Source: Actinomycetales bacterium (GTDB lineage: Bacteria; Actinomycetota; Actinomycetes; Actinomycetales; Microbacteriaceae). From it: DNA of 54,444 nucleotides. Shown here piece after piece: positions 1 through 8,529 of this stretch (its first letter is position 1; each line of letters opens with the position of its first letter). The notes under the pieces were generated by a model that worked only from the letters and a program-made list of their open reading frames with translations, did no database searches and was not told where the DNA came from. The stretch spans positions 1 to 54,444 of the forward strand of contig JAATFB010000037.1 in assembly GCA_015655415.1 (NCBI GenBank), written 5' to 3'. Position numbers and translations under genes: made by a program.

Positions 1-1340
1 AGGCGATCGACCTGATCGACGAGGCCGGCGCCCGCCTGCGCCTGTCGATCCTGTCCGCGCCGCCGGAGCTGCGCGAGTTCGACGACAAGATCGCCAAGGT
101 GCGCGAGCGCAAGGAGGGCGCCATCGAGGAGCAGGACTTCGAGAAGGCCGCGTCGTTGCGCGACGAGGAGAAGAACCTGCTCGGCGAGCGGCTGCGCCTC
201 GAGAAGCAGTGGCGATCCGGCGACGTCAAGACGACCGCCGAGGTGGATGAGGGACTCATCGCGGAGGTGCTGGCACAGGCCACGGGCATCCCGGTGTTCA
301 AGCTCACCGAGGAGGAGTCCAGCCGCCTCGTCTTCATGGAGAAGGCGCTGCACCAGCGGGTCATCGGGCAGGAGGAGGCCATCTCGGCGCTCTCCCGCAC
401 GATCCGACGTCAGCGCGCCGGCCTGAAGGACCCGCACCGCCCCTCCGGCTCGTTCATCTTCGCCGGCCCGACCGGTGTGGGGAAGACGGAGCTGGCCAAG
501 GCGCTGGCGGAGTTCCTGTTCGACGACGAGTCGGCGATGATCTCGCTCGACATGTCGGAGTACGGCGAGAAGCACACGGTCTCGCGACTGTTCGGCGCCC
601 CTCCCGGGTTCGTCGGCTTCGAGGAGGGCGGCCAGCTCACCGAGAAGGTGCGCCGCAAGCCGTTCAGCGTCGTGCTCTTCGACGAGATCGAGAAGGCGCA
701 CCCCGACATCTTCAACTCGCTGCTCCAGATCCTGGAGGAGGGGCGACTGACCGATGGTCAGGGGCGGGTCGTCGACTTCAAGAACACCGTCATCATCATG
801 ACGACGAACCTGGGGACGGCGGCGATCTCCGGCGGCCCCGTGGGCTTCCAGGCGGAGGGCGACGCCGGCACCCAGTCCGGCTACGACCGCATGCGCGCCA
901 AGGTGAACGAGGAGCTGAAGAAGAACTTCAAGCCGGAGTTCCTCAACCGTGTCGATGAGATCATCGTGTTCCCGCAACTGGACAGGAGCGAGCTGCTGCA
1001 GATCGTCGACCTGTTCGCCAAGCGGCTCGGCGAGCGGATGCTCGACCGCGACATGACGATCGAGCTCACCGACGCAGCCAAGGGGCGTCTCATCGAGGTG
1101 GGCTTCGACCCGGCGCTCGGTGCCCGACCGTTGCGTCGCGCGGTGCAGCACGAGGTGGAGGACCGGCTCAGCGAGAAGATCCTGCACGGAGAGCTGAACG
1201 CGGGCGACCACGTCACGGTCGACTTCGTCGACGGCGAGTTCGTGTTCACCACGGCGCCCCGCAAGGACCCGGTGGGCGCGCTGGCGGCGGGCCCCGTGGG
1301 CACCGGCGCGGCCACACCGGACCTCGCGGCCGGCGTGTAG
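1..1340 (+). CDS. clpC: ClpC-type AAA+ ATPase, 3' part (5' end outside window)
   Basis: ATP-dependent unfoldase that feeds substrates to the ClpP protease in the cytosol. The frame is open from the first bases (AIDLIDEAGARLRL from base 3), so the gene starts upstream and only the end of the first AAA domain, the middle region and the second AAA domain are present. A UVR-like segment (EEQDFEKAASLRDEEKNLL) encoded near base 126 marks ClpC rather than ClpB. The second AAA domain has Walker A GPTGVGKT near base 465, Walker B VVLFDEIEKAHPD near base 671 and the sensor region FLNRVDEIIVF. The C-terminal D2-small domain is complete and a variable, Ala/Gly-rich tail ends at TAG. A strong hairpin follows, so transcription probably ends here. 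Confidence 0.95.
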   Translation, partial: AIDLIDEAGARLRLSILSAPPELREFDDKIAKVRERKEGAIEEQDFEKAASLRDEEKNLLGERLRLEKQWRSGDVKTTAEVDEGLIAEVLAQATGIPVFKLTEEESSRLVFMEKALHQRVIGQEEAISALSRTIRRQRAGLKDPHRPSGSFIFAGPTGVGKTELAKALAEFLFDDESAMISLDMSEYGEKHTVSRLFGAPPGFVGFEEGGQLTEKVRRKPFSVVLFDEIEKAHPDIFNSLLQILEEGRLTDGQGRVVDFKNTVIIMTTNLGTAAISGGPVGFQAEGDAGTQSGYDRMRAKVNEELKKNFKPEFLNRVDEIIVFPQLDRSELLQIVDLFAKRLGERMLDRDMTIELTDAAKGRLIEVGFDPALGARPLRRAVQHEVEDRLSEKILHGELNAGDHVTVDFVDGEFVFTTAPRKDPVGALAAGPVGTGAATPDLAAGV

Positions 1341-1353
1341 CACGGAGCTCCAC

Positions 1354-1391
1354 AAGGCGGGGCCACCCCTTCACGGGGTGGTCCCGCCTTT
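1354..1391 (+). terminator. Hairpin terminator of clpC
   Basis: Arms AAGGCGGGGCCACCCC and GGGGTGGTCCCGCCTT enclose a 5-nt loop. The stem is 16 bp with one G-U pair, starts 13 nt after the clpC stop, and is followed by only a short T run, as is common in high-GC actinobacteria. Confidence 0.85.
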
Positions 1392-1484
1392 GCGTCGTCC
1401 CCGGGTGCTCGTGTCCTCGCGGCGCCCGCAGTCTCGGCGCGGCGCTGCGGGCGTCGAATCGAACGTGCCGTGCGTGATCGCCCC

Positions 1485-1490
1485 TAGGCT
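1485..1490 (+). promoter_or_regulatory. -10 box TAGGCT of leaderless argA
   Basis: TAGGCT fits TAnnnT and lies 6 nt before the GTG start with no ribosome-binding site between, which places the transcription start at or next to the first codon. Confidence 0.6.
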
Positions 1491-1496
1491 GGTCAC

Positions 1497-2039
1497 GTGG
1501 CAGACCTCCTGACCGAGCCGATCTCGACGACAGAGCTGCGCGGATTCCGGGTGCGCCGCGCCCGCACCGGGGACGTTCCGGGCATCCAGAGGCTGGTGCA
1601 GCCGCTGGTCGAACGCCGGATCCTGCTCGGCAAGGAACGCGTCGCGCTGTACGAGTCGCTTCAGGAGTTCCGTGTGGCGGAGGACCTCGGAGGCGAGCTG
1701 ATCGGCTGCGGCGCGCTGCACGTGATCTGGGAGGACCTCGGCGAGGTTCGCACGCTCGCCGTCGCGGACGAGTGGCGTGGTCGTGGTGTGGGGCACGCCA
1801 TACTGGAGCGCCTGGAGCACGACGCCGTCGGCCTGGGCCTCAGCCGCCTGTTCTGCCTGACGTTCGAGGTGCGGTTCTTCGCCCGCCACGGCTTCGAGGA
1901 CATGGGGCAGGAGACCGTGGACCCCGCGGTCTACAACGAGCTGGTGCGCAGCCACGACGAGGGTGTCGCGGAGTTCCTCGATCTGGCGCGGGTGAAGCCG
2001 AACACGCTCGGCAACACGCGCATGATCAAGCACCTGTAG
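1497..2039 (+). CDS. argA: Amino-acid (glutamate) N-acetyltransferase, GNAT family
   Basis: Predicted to acetylate L-glutamate with acetyl-CoA, the first step of arginine synthesis. The 180-aa protein is a single GNAT domain and matches the short mycobacterial ArgA (Rv2747 type) across its length: VRRARTGDVPGIQRLV at the N-terminus, YESLQEFRVAE, GCGALHVIWEDLGEVRTLAV, the acetyl-CoA loop RGRGVGHAILERLE near residues 91-104, and the C-terminal VAEFLDLARVKPNTLGNTRM. It lacks the kinase-like regulatory domain of E. coli ArgA. The GTG start has no Shine-Dalgarno but sits 6 nt after TAGGCT, which suggests a leaderless transcript. It is a single gene between clpC and an unrelated gene. A more general GNAT activity cannot be excluded. 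Confidence 0.88.
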   Translation: MADLLTEPISTTELRGFRVRRARTGDVPGIQRLVQPLVERRILLGKERVALYESLQEFRVAEDLGGELIGCGALHVIWEDLGEVRTLAVADEWRGRGVGHAILERLEHDAVGLGLSRLFCLTFEVRFFARHGFEDMGQETVDPAVYNELVRSHDEGVAEFLDLARVKPNTLGNTRMIKHL

Positions 2040-2125
2040 GCCCGTAGCACGGTTGAGCCCGGTATTGCGGCACAGACGCGGCGAGTTGTCACAGGTGCCG
2101 CAGTGGCGCCGCTTAGCCTGAGGGC

Positions 2126-2770
2126 ATGTCGAGCCTGAAGCATCCGGTCGGCCCGCAGCCGAGCAGGGTGTATTGGCGCCGCCGGCTGGCGGTGGGCCTG
2201 GCGCTGCTGGCGATCATCGTGGTGATCCTGCTCATCGTCTTCGCGCCCCGTGGCAAGTCGGATGCCTCGGCGCCGGTCGCGACGCACACTTCGGTCGCCA
2301 GCACACCGAAGGCCGCCACGAACCCCACGAGCGTGCCGACCGCGAAGGCCACGGCGAGCGGCAAGGCGTGCGCGCCGGCCGCGGTGGACGTGGAGGCCAT
2401 CACCGACTCGAACAGCTACGGCGCCGGGGCGCAGCCGCTTCTCTCGTTCTCGATCACGAACACCGGCACGAAGCCCTGCACGTTCGACGTGGGCACGGCG
2501 AAGCAGGTGTTCACGATCACGAGCGGCGCCGAGGTCTACTGGAAGTCCACGGACTGCCAGACCGATCCGGTCGACACGGTCATCGTCTTGGAGCCCGGAA
2601 AGACCCTCACCTCGAATCCGATCGCATGGGACCGCACTCGTTCCGATCCGTCTACCTGTGATCAGAAGCAGCGTCAGCCGGTGCCTGCGGCCGGGGCTGC
2701 GTATCACCTCCAGGTGCAGGTGAACGGAGTCACGTCGAGGTCCACGAAGCAGTTCCTGCTGAACGGATGA
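2126..2770 (+). CDS. Membrane-anchored secreted protein, DUF4232-like
   Basis: A 214-aa protein of unknown function. After a short basic N-terminus there is one hydrophobic helix (residues about 20-41, VGLALLAIIVVILLIVF) ending at APRGK, which should act as a signal anchor. A Ser/Thr/Ala/Lys linker (about 45-80) leads to an extracytoplasmic beta-sandwich-like domain (about 80-212) with FSITNTGTKPCTFDVG and four cysteines (KAC, KPC, STDC, STC) that could form two disulfides. The fold features resemble DUF4232-type proteins common beside housekeeping genes in Microbacteriaceae. The ATG follows TAGCCT by 6 nt, so the mRNA is probably leaderless. The gene converges with the HNH nuclease gene. No enzymatic motif was recognised. 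Confidence 0.75.
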   Translation: MSSLKHPVGPQPSRVYWRRRLAVGLALLAIIVVILLIVFAPRGKSDASAPVATHTSVASTPKAATNPTSVPTAKATASGKACAPAAVDVEAITDSNSYGAGAQPLLSFSITNTGTKPCTFDVGTAKQVFTITSGAEVYWKSTDCQTDPVDTVIVLEPGKTLTSNPIAWDRTRSDPSTCDQKQRQPVPAAGAAYHLQVQVNGVTSRSTKQFLLNG

Positions 2771-2818
2771 GCGGCCCGGGACCCCGGAAGCATGGCTCCT
2801 CCACGTCGTGATGGCTGT

Positions 2819-4180
2819 CTATCCGGCCGCGTGCCATCGGGCGCGGTCGGGGCTGGCTGCGGTGGTGCCGCAGATCATGGGCGTGCCCGCGGAGGTGACA
2901 CCGATTGCCCCGGCGGGGGAGCAGAACGCCCCTGGGTGGACGACGCCGGCGGCCGGCGGCGCCGCTGGCGGGGCAGGTGCGGCGGGAGCCGGCGCGGCAG
3001 GTGCGGGCGCTGCCGGCGCTGGAGCGGGTGCTGCGGCCTGCGCCGGGGAAGGCTGCGGCGTGGGTGCGATGACCGTGGGGCCGGAGGCGAATGCGGAGAT
3101 CGGCATCGTTTCGTTGGGGCAGCTGCCGAGGATGCTGGCCATCTTGTCGTGCTCGGCCTGTGACACCCACAGGTGGTAGGTCGCCTTCACCGCGACTTGA
3201 CGGGCGACGTAGTCGCAGTCGTAGGAGGCGTTCGGCGGCAGCCATTGCGAGGCGTCCTTGTCGCCCTTGGACTCGTTCGCGGGCCCGTCAACGGCCAGCA
3301 GGTTCAAGGGGTCGTTCGCGAGGGAGATGCGTTGGTCCTCGGTGAGGAGCGAGCCGCCGGTGACCCACGCATCACCGAGCGGCACGACGTGGTCGATCTG
3401 GACCGCGCGCGATGTCTCAACGCCTCGGGTGAAGTCGATCGTCGTCGCGGTGTAGGGGTCGTGCAGGATGCCGGACCCGACGGTGCAGGATCCCTGCTTC
3501 GCGATGCTCGTCAGGTCGCGGGCGAGGATGTCGTCGCGCGTGTCGCACCCGTTGTGGTCGACGTCGAGCCATGCCTCTCCGAAGTCGACGACCCGGTCGT
3601 AGCCTGCGCTGGCGGAAGGTGTTTGAACAGCGAGCGTGGCCAGCACGTTGATGGCCGCCTGATCCGACGCCGGATTCGCCGCGGTGGTCGGTGAGGTCGT
3701 TGGCTCCGGCAACGAGGATGGTGCATGCGTCGCGGGATTCGCGGTGGCGCCCGTGCGGGCGTGGCTTCCGGTCCCCCGTTGGGCGATGTTGCTGGCGGTC
3801 GTCGAGGCGGGGCTGGCGACCGCAGTGATCAGCAAGACCGCGGACATCACGCTCGTCGCCACGATGAGGCCGCCACGACCCAGGTTCAACCATGTGCGGC
3901 GATGCCTCGCCAGACCGATGATCGCGGTGATCAGGGCCGGCAGGGTCAGACCGATGATGAATCCCGTCCAACCCGTTGATGCCGCCCCAATGATCGCTGC
4001 GAGGCCGCTGCCCACGATCCCGAGCACGAGGTGGGCGCGAGACCTGCCGTCCTTCGCGCTCCGGGCCGATGGCGGTGCAGGTGCAATATGCCCCGACCAT
4101 CGTGTGCCGTCCCACCACCGTAGATTGCCCTGACCGTCGTCGTACCAGCCCGCAGGCGGTAGAGGGGCACCATTGCTCAC
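2819..4180 (-). CDS. DUF2510 membrane protein with HNH (DUF1524-type) nuclease domain
   Basis: A 453-aa predicted membrane-bound nuclease. Residues 1-35 are a DUF2510 module (PPAGWYDDGQGNLRWWDGTRWSGH). Hydrophobic segments between about 50 and 125 should be membrane helices. After a Ser/Thr/Ala linker comes an HNH-type domain as in DUF1524/GmrSD-like secreted nucleases: DHNGCDTRDDILARDL near residue 205, VQIDHVVPLGDAW near 260 with the His-Val catalytic pair, then NDPLNLLAVDGPANESKGD and CDYVARQVAVKATYHLWVS. The C-terminal 90 residues are Ala-Pro repeats (PAPAAPAPA) ending in a small Cys-containing segment. GTG was chosen as start because TAGACT lies 6 nt upstream, the leaderless pattern of its neighbours. 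A role in extracellular DNA turnover is inferred only. Confidence 0.82.
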   Translation of the reverse strand: MSNGAPLPPAGWYDDGQGNLRWWDGTRWSGHIAPAPPSARSAKDGRSRAHLVLGIVGSGLAAIIGAASTGWTGFIIGLTLPALITAIIGLARHRRTWLNLGRGGLIVATSVMSAVLLITAVASPASTTASNIAQRGTGSHARTGATANPATHAPSSLPEPTTSPTTAANPASDQAAINVLATLAVQTPSASAGYDRVVDFGEAWLDVDHNGCDTRDDILARDLTSIAKQGSCTVGSGILHDPYTATTIDFTRGVETSRAVQIDHVVPLGDAWVTGGSLLTEDQRISLANDPLNLLAVDGPANESKGDKDASQWLPPNASYDCDYVARQVAVKATYHLWVSQAEHDKMASILGSCPNETMPISAFASGPTVIAPTPQPSPAQAAAPAPAPAAPAPAAPAPAAPAPPAAPPAAGVVHPGAFCSPAGAIGVTSAGTPMICGTTAASPDRARWHAAG

Positions 4181-4394
4181 CGCGCGAGTCTACGAAGCCG
4201 CCGACAGGCGGCGCTGACCCCAGAACAGGGCCAGCCGGCCGCTCACCATGCCCACTGTGAACCCCGACGAGGGCTCCATCGGAGCCCGTCGACCGTGTCG
4301 AAAGGCGACCCCCGCGGCTCTCGACGAACCGTCACGCCCGATGCCGGTCATCTCCGATGACGGTCACGCCCGGCGCCGAGGAGGTTCCCGGCGC

Positions 4395-5744
4395 TCAGAA
4401 CGCGGCGTCGAGCTCGCGCTCGAAGTCGCTGATCCCGCTGGCGAACGCTGTCCTGAGGGCCGCCTGGATGTTTCCGACGTCGCCGTCGATGCGCTCGCTG
4501 AAACCCATGCGGGTCGCCTCGGCGGCGCGTTGCCGGGAGCCGGTCACCGCGCGGACCTCGCCGGCCAGGCTGATCTCGCCGAATGCCACGGTGGTGTGCC
4601 CGATCGCTCTGTCGCGCACCGCGGATGCCACGGCGATCGCGATCGCGAGGTCGGCCGCCGGCTCGGCGAGACGCACCCCGCCGACGGTGGACACGTAGAC
4701 GTCCTTGTCGGAGACCCGGATGCCCGCGCGCCTCTCGAGCACCGCCAGCAGCATGGCGAGCCGTGCCGCGTCCACGCCGCTCGTGACCCGGCGCGGGTTC
4801 GGGGCCGAGGTGTCGATGACCAGCGCCTGAACCTCGACGGGAATGGCCCGTCTCCCCTCCATCGCGACCGTCACGCAGGTTCCCGAGACCGGGGTCGATG
4901 ACCGGCTGAGGAACATCCCGCTCGGATCCGGGACCTCGACGATGCCGTCGCCGTTCATCTGGAAGCAGCCCACCTCGTCGGTGGGTCCGAAGCGATTCTT
5001 GAGTGCTCGCAGGAATCGCAGCGCGGTCTGCCGGTCGCCCTCGAACTGGCAGACGACGTCAACGAGGTGCTCGAGCACGCGCGGCCCGGCGACCTGGCCG
5101 TCCTTGGTGACGTGCCCCACCAGCAGAACGGGCAGGTTGCGCTCCTTGGCGACGCGGATGAGCGTGCCGGCCACCTCGCGCACCTGACTGGGTCCGCCGG
5201 CGATGCCGTCCACCGCGGAGCTCGCGATGGTCTGCACGGAGTCCACGACCACCAGCTGCGGATCGATCGCATCGATCTGGCCCACCACCGCGGCGAGGTC
5301 GGTCTCCGCCGCCAGGAACAGTGTGTCCTGGAGGGCGCCGGTGCGCTCGGCTCGCAGGCGCACCTGGCCGGCGGACTCCTCGGCGGATACGTACAGCACG
5401 CGTGAGCCCGCCGCGGCTGCGCGCGAGGCGACCTCGAGCAGGAGCGTCGACTTGCCGACGCCGGGCTCGCCGGACAGCAATATGGCGGCTCCGGGGACCA
5501 CGCCGCCGCCGAGCACCCGGTCGAGCTCGGCGATCCCGCTGGGCCAATGGTGGACGGCGCCCATCGCGATCTCGGTGATCGGGGTCGCCATCCGCTCGCC
5601 GTGGATGCGTTCCGGAACGACGCGGGTGGATGCCTGCGTCTCGGCCATGGTGTCCCACGCCTGGCAGTCGCCGCAGCGTCCCACCCACTTGGTCGTTGTC
5701 CAGCCGCACACCGTGCAGCGATACCCGCCCTGCGATCTCGCCAT
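4395..5744 (-). CDS. radA: DNA repair protein RadA (Sms)
   Basis: RecA-like ATPase acting on branched DNA during recombinational repair. The domains are complete: N-terminal four-cysteine zinc finger (YRCTVCGWTTTKWVGRCGDC), Walker A GEPGVGKST near residue 95, the RadA-specific KNRFG motif (ALKNRFGPTDEVG) near 250, and a C-terminal Lon-protease-like domain containing DVYVSTVGGVRL. The protein is 449 aa, normal for the family. The start at 5744 (MARSQGGYRC) is preferred over an upstream in-frame ATG because GGAGGG lies just before it and the zinc finger begins directly. It appears to be transcribed alone. Confidence 0.95.
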   Translation of the reverse strand: MARSQGGYRCTVCGWTTTKWVGRCGDCQAWDTMAETQASTRVVPERIHGERMATPITEIAMGAVHHWPSGIAELDRVLGGGVVPGAAILLSGEPGVGKSTLLLEVASRAAAAGSRVLYVSAEESAGQVRLRAERTGALQDTLFLAAETDLAAVVGQIDAIDPQLVVVDSVQTIASSAVDGIAGGPSQVREVAGTLIRVAKERNLPVLLVGHVTKDGQVAGPRVLEHLVDVVCQFEGDRQTALRFLRALKNRFGPTDEVGCFQMNGDGIVEVPDPSGMFLSRSSTPVSGTCVTVAMEGRRAIPVEVQALVIDTSAPNPRRVTSGVDAARLAMLLAVLERRAGIRVSDKDVYVSTVGGVRLAEPAADLAIAIAVASAVRDRAIGHTTVAFGEISLAGEVRAVTGSRQRAAEATRMGFSERIDGDVGNIQAALRTAFASGISDFERELDAAF

Positions 5745-5917
5745 GAACCCTCCGACCGATTGCGATCGCACTCAGGCTATGTGCTGCCTCAGACACGACC
5801 GTGCGGCACGGGGAAGGCTGTGGAATCGTGCGGGCTGGGGACGACCTCCCTGAGAGCCACGGCGTGATCCGGCTCACCCGGCATCCGAGGGACGCGACCG
5901 AGGGCCGGTGCGGCTTG

Positions 5918-6685
5918 TCACACGCGGGAGGCGAGCACCTCGTCGACGCGCCGATCGACGAGAGGAGCGAACGCGCAGGCCCACACCGCGTACCCCCGAT
6001 CGTTGGGGTGGAAGCGGTCGCCGGCGAACATGGTGAGCACGCCGAGTAATCCGGCTCGTCGCGTGAGGTCGTGCAGGGGTGCCACCGCGAGGCCGTGCTC
6101 GGCCGCGAGCCGCCGGACGATGCGGTTCGCCGAGGCGACCTTGCGCTCGTTGTGCGGCAGGTAGAAGCAGGGAAGGTCGGCGACGACGGCGTGCGGCGGC
6201 AGGGCGGCGAAGACGATGCCGAGGTCGCGGGCGAAGGCGGGCGCATCCCAGTGCGCGATGTCGTTCGCCCCGATCGAGACGGTGACCACGTCCGGATCGA
6301 GCTTCGCGAGCCGGGGGAGCTGGTAGCCGACGGCCTGCGCTGCCGTGGCACCGGAGATGCTCAGGTTCACGGTGCGCACCGAGAACCCGGCGCGGCGTGC
6401 GATGCGCTCGGCGAGGATCCCGACGTAGCCGTGATCCGGGGTGCTCGCGCCGATGCCCTGCGCCGCGCTGTCCCCGAGCGCGACGTAGAGCAGCTCGCCT
6501 TCGGCTCTTCCCCGCGCGCGCCACCATGCCGAGTTGACGGGCAGGGTGTCGTTCAGCTCCGCGGCCGCGAGCCGGCTGCGGCGAACGGCGGAGCGGACGA
6601 ACGCGGCCGCTGCCAGGGCCAGCGCGACGGAGGCCGCCGTCAGCACTCCCGTGGCGGACACGCGCGTCCCGCGTTCCCGTGGCAT
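5918..6685 (-). CDS. SGNH/GDSL hydrolase with N-terminal membrane anchor
   Basis: A 255-aa serine esterase or lipase of the SGNH fold, probably outside the membrane. A hydrophobic stretch (residues about 11-30) forms a signal anchor. Block I is LYVALGDSAAQGIG with the nucleophile at Ser73. Block II Gly lies in LSISGATAAQ, block III is GANDIAHW, and block V is DRFHPND with the catalytic Asp and His. The start at 6685 is preferred because longer frames run into tRNA-Ser; TAGGGT lies 7 nt before this ATG, giving a leaderless arrangement. It is not closely similar to the two SGNH proteins of the mannan locus. The substrate is unknown. Confidence 0.85.
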   Translation of the reverse strand: MPRERGTRVSATGVLTAASVALALAAAAFVRSAVRRSRLAAAELNDTLPVNSAWWRARGRAEGELLYVALGDSAAQGIGASTPDHGYVGILAERIARRAGFSVRTVNLSISGATAAQAVGYQLPRLAKLDPDVVTVSIGANDIAHWDAPAFARDLGIVFAALPPHAVVADLPCFYLPHNERKVASANRIVRRLAAEHGLAVAPLHDLTRRAGLLGVLTMFAGDRFHPNDRGYAVWACAFAPLVDRRVDEVLASRV

Positions 6686-6817
6686 GTCACACACCCTACG
6701 GCCGTTCCCCGATCCGAGGCGGCGCCGCACGGCCGCTGCCGGGACGTCCCGGCCGCGCCCCGTCCGTCGTCGGCATCGAGTTGGCCGGCCGCTGAGCGCT
6801 CGCGTACAGTAGACGGC

Positions 6818-6904
6818 GGTACCGTGTCCGAGCGGCCGAAGGAGCATGTCTCGAAAACATGTGTGGGGGCAACTCCACCGTGGGTTCAAATCCCACCGGT
6901 ACCG
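6818..6904 (+). tRNA. tRNA-Ser (anticodon CGA)
   Basis: Acceptor arms GGTACCG (6818-6824) and CGGTACC (6897-6903) pair perfectly with discriminator G at 6904. The anticodon stem CATGT/ACATG holds the loop CTCGAAA with anticodon CGA at 6852-6854, reading UCG. A long variable arm (class II) and a T arm GTGGG-TTCAAAT-CCCAC are present. CCA is not encoded. TACAGT at 6805-6810 is a plausible -10 box. Confidence 0.97.
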
Positions 6905-6921
6905 CGCATCGAGAGCCCCGG

Positions 6922-6945
6922 AATCCCCGCGATTTCGGGGTTTTT
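6922..6945 (+). terminator. Rho-independent terminator after tRNA-Ser
   Basis: CCCCG (6925-6929) and CGGGG (6936-6940) enclose CGATTT and are followed by TTTTT. This is one of few classical U-run terminators in the window. Confidence 0.85.
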
Positions 6946-7073
6946 CGATGCTCGGTCCCTCCCCCGGATCCCTCACAACTGTGTGGGATCGAGTGCGATC
7001 GAGGCTGATCGAGACGGCGTCCAGGTCATGGTTGGACACGTCCGCGTAGGCACCGCGGCGACGATGACGCATA

Positions 7074-7087
7074 TGTCAACGTTGACA
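7074..7087. promoter_or_regulatory. LacI-type operator, copy 1 (perfect)
   Basis: TGTCAACGTTGACA, a perfect 14-bp palindrome with a central CG as in LacI-family operators. It is the outer site of a pair upstream of the secreted beta-propeller gene. Confidence 0.85.
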
Positions 7088-7092
7088 CAGAT

Positions 7093-7106
7093 TGACAACG
7101 TTGACA
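7093..7106. promoter_or_regulatory. LacI-type operator, copy 2 (one mismatch)
   Basis: TGACAACGTTGACA differs from the consensus at one base. Its centre is 19 bp from copy 1, close to two helical turns, so two repressor dimers could bind the same face of the DNA. Confidence 0.75.
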
Positions 7107-7162
7107 GACTGACCGCGAGCCGAGCAGGGGGCCCGGGCACTCAGAGAGGAGTGACGATCACG

Positions 7163-8386
7163 ATGGCACGACGACGTACATTGATCAGCGCGGTGGGAGC
7201 GTTGAGCGCTGCCCTGGCGCTTTCTGTGGCCTCGCCGGCCATGGCGGCGGCGCCGTCCTCCGCGGCCGCAGAGCGGCCGGGGCAGTCGAACGGCGGGCTC
7301 TCGGTCAAGGATTTCCAGATTCTCGGTCCCGTCGACCAGAACGCCCATGTCGCCGCACGCGACAACGGTCAGAGCGTCGAGTATCACGGGAAGTCCTACT
7401 GGTTCTTCGACGACACCATGCTGCAGGACCCGACCGGCTTCCTCTCCAGCACGGCCGCTGTCACCACGGACCTCGACGCGAGTGACGGGATCAGCCTCCA
7501 GTCGGCGAACCCCTTCGATCTCACCGATACGAGCTCGCCGACCGAGTTCGTCCCGTACTCCGCCGCGGAGACGCAGTTCCAGGACGCGCACGCTTCGAGC
7601 GACTGCACCGGGTCGACCGACGTCTACTGCGGTACGCAGTTCGCGTTCTGGCCAGGCTCCGTGGTGGCCGACCCCGCCCGCCAGCGCATCCTCGTCTTCT
7701 ACGGCAAGCTCTGCCGCGGGGGGCTCGACAACGGACCGTGTGCGTCCGGATTCGTCGGACAGGCGCTGGGCAGCGGCATCGTCTCTGTGGACATGCGCAC
7801 CCACCAGATCGCCCGGATGGACGTTGAACACCAGGATCCGTCTCTGACGAGCCCGGAGGGCGACGATCACACTCTCCTCTTCTCGCCGTCGCAGAACTTC
7901 GGCAACGGTGGAACGGTGCTCGTCGGAAACGAGTTGTACGCCTACGGCAACTGCTCGAGTACGAACGCGTGCGGTGTGGCGCGGGTGCGGATCGACCAGG
8001 TGCAGGACCGGGCCGCCTGGAGCTTCTATGCGGGAACGGCCGGCGGCCGGCCGGTGTGGTCCGATGACCCGGCAGCGACGGTCCCGGTAATGAACGGCGG
8101 CGCGGCAGGGGAGACGGTGCACTACGACCCTGCGACGAAGCTCTATATGAACAGCTACATGCCATTCCTGAGCCACCAGGTCTACTTCCAGACCTCGCCG
8201 ACCCCGTGGGGGCCCTGGAGCACCCCGGACGTCTTGTACACGGCTCCGACGACGTCGGGGGTGGAGTATGCCGCCTTCGCGCACCCGGAATACACCACGA
8301 ACCACGGGCTCACCCGTTACTACACGTACTACACGTCTTCGACCGGTCAGCAGATCCTCGTCAGGGTCGACTTCGCCAAAGACTGA
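7163..8386 (+). CDS. Secreted DUF4185-like beta-propeller protein
   Basis: A 407-aa exported protein with a clear Sec signal peptide (MARRRTLIS, hydrophobic core, cleavage near AMA-AA at about residue 30). The mature part repeats short beta-rich blocks of the five-bladed propeller kind: YHGKSYWFFDDTML, FAFWPGSVVADPARQRILVFYGKL, NGGTVLVGNELYAYGNC, ETVHYDPATKLYMNSYMPFL and VEYAAFAHPEYTT. This resembles DUF4185-type and GH43/117-like propellers, but catalytic residues could not be assigned. Paired operators directly upstream place it in the mannan regulon, where it is the only enzyme-like product with a signal peptide and might trim or bind glycan outside the cell. The start at 7163 has AGAGAGGAG upstream; a GTG at 7151 is possible but abuts that site. 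Strong hairpins follow the stop. Confidence 0.7.
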   Translation: MARRRTLISAVGALSAALALSVASPAMAAAPSSAAAERPGQSNGGLSVKDFQILGPVDQNAHVAARDNGQSVEYHGKSYWFFDDTMLQDPTGFLSSTAAVTTDLDASDGISLQSANPFDLTDTSSPTEFVPYSAAETQFQDAHASSDCTGSTDVYCGTQFAFWPGSVVADPARQRILVFYGKLCRGGLDNGPCASGFVGQALGSGIVSVDMRTHQIARMDVEHQDPSLTSPEGDDHTLLFSPSQNFGNGGTVLVGNELYAYGNCSSTNACGVARVRIDQVQDRAAWSFYAGTAGGRPVWSDDPAATVPVMNGGAAGETVHYDPATKLYMNSYMPFLSHQVYFQTSPTPWGPWSTPDVLYTAPTTSGVEYAAFAHPEYTTNHGLTRYYTYYTSSTGQQILVRVDFAKD

Positions 8387-8413
8387 GCCATGCGCTCACG
8401 GTGAGTGCATGGC
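8387..8413 (+). terminator. Hairpin directly after the propeller gene
   Basis: GCCATGCGCTC and GAGTGCATGGC form an 11-bp stem with one G-U pair and a 5-nt loop, starting at the base after the stop codon. There is no U run. Confidence 0.6.
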
Positions 8414-8437
8414 CATTGCGCAGGCCGGCAGCACCCT

Positions 8438-8472
8438 CTGCCCGCCGTCGCCGCACCGGCGAAGGCGGGCAG
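8438..8472 (+). terminator. Long hairpin between propeller gene and lacI
   Basis: CTGCCCGCC, one mismatch, TCGCCG, a CAC loop, CGGCGA and GGCGGGCAG form a 15-bp stem with a 3-nt loop. It probably insulates the regulator gene from upstream transcription. Confidence 0.65.
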
Positions 8473-8529
8473 TGACGCGTCGTGCGGGTGCTCGGCGGGT
8501 CCGGGCGCACGCGCCGGTCGAAGGCCTCC

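Noticed and set aside
2954-3050. Repetitive GC-rich stretch resembling a minisatellite
   Set aside because: It encodes the Ala-Pro tail of the HNH protein in frame, which explains the repetition.
6685-7072. An upstream extension of the SGNH hydrolase gene to 7072
   Set aside because: It would read through tRNA-Ser and its terminator; the leaderless ATG at 6685 explains the gene.
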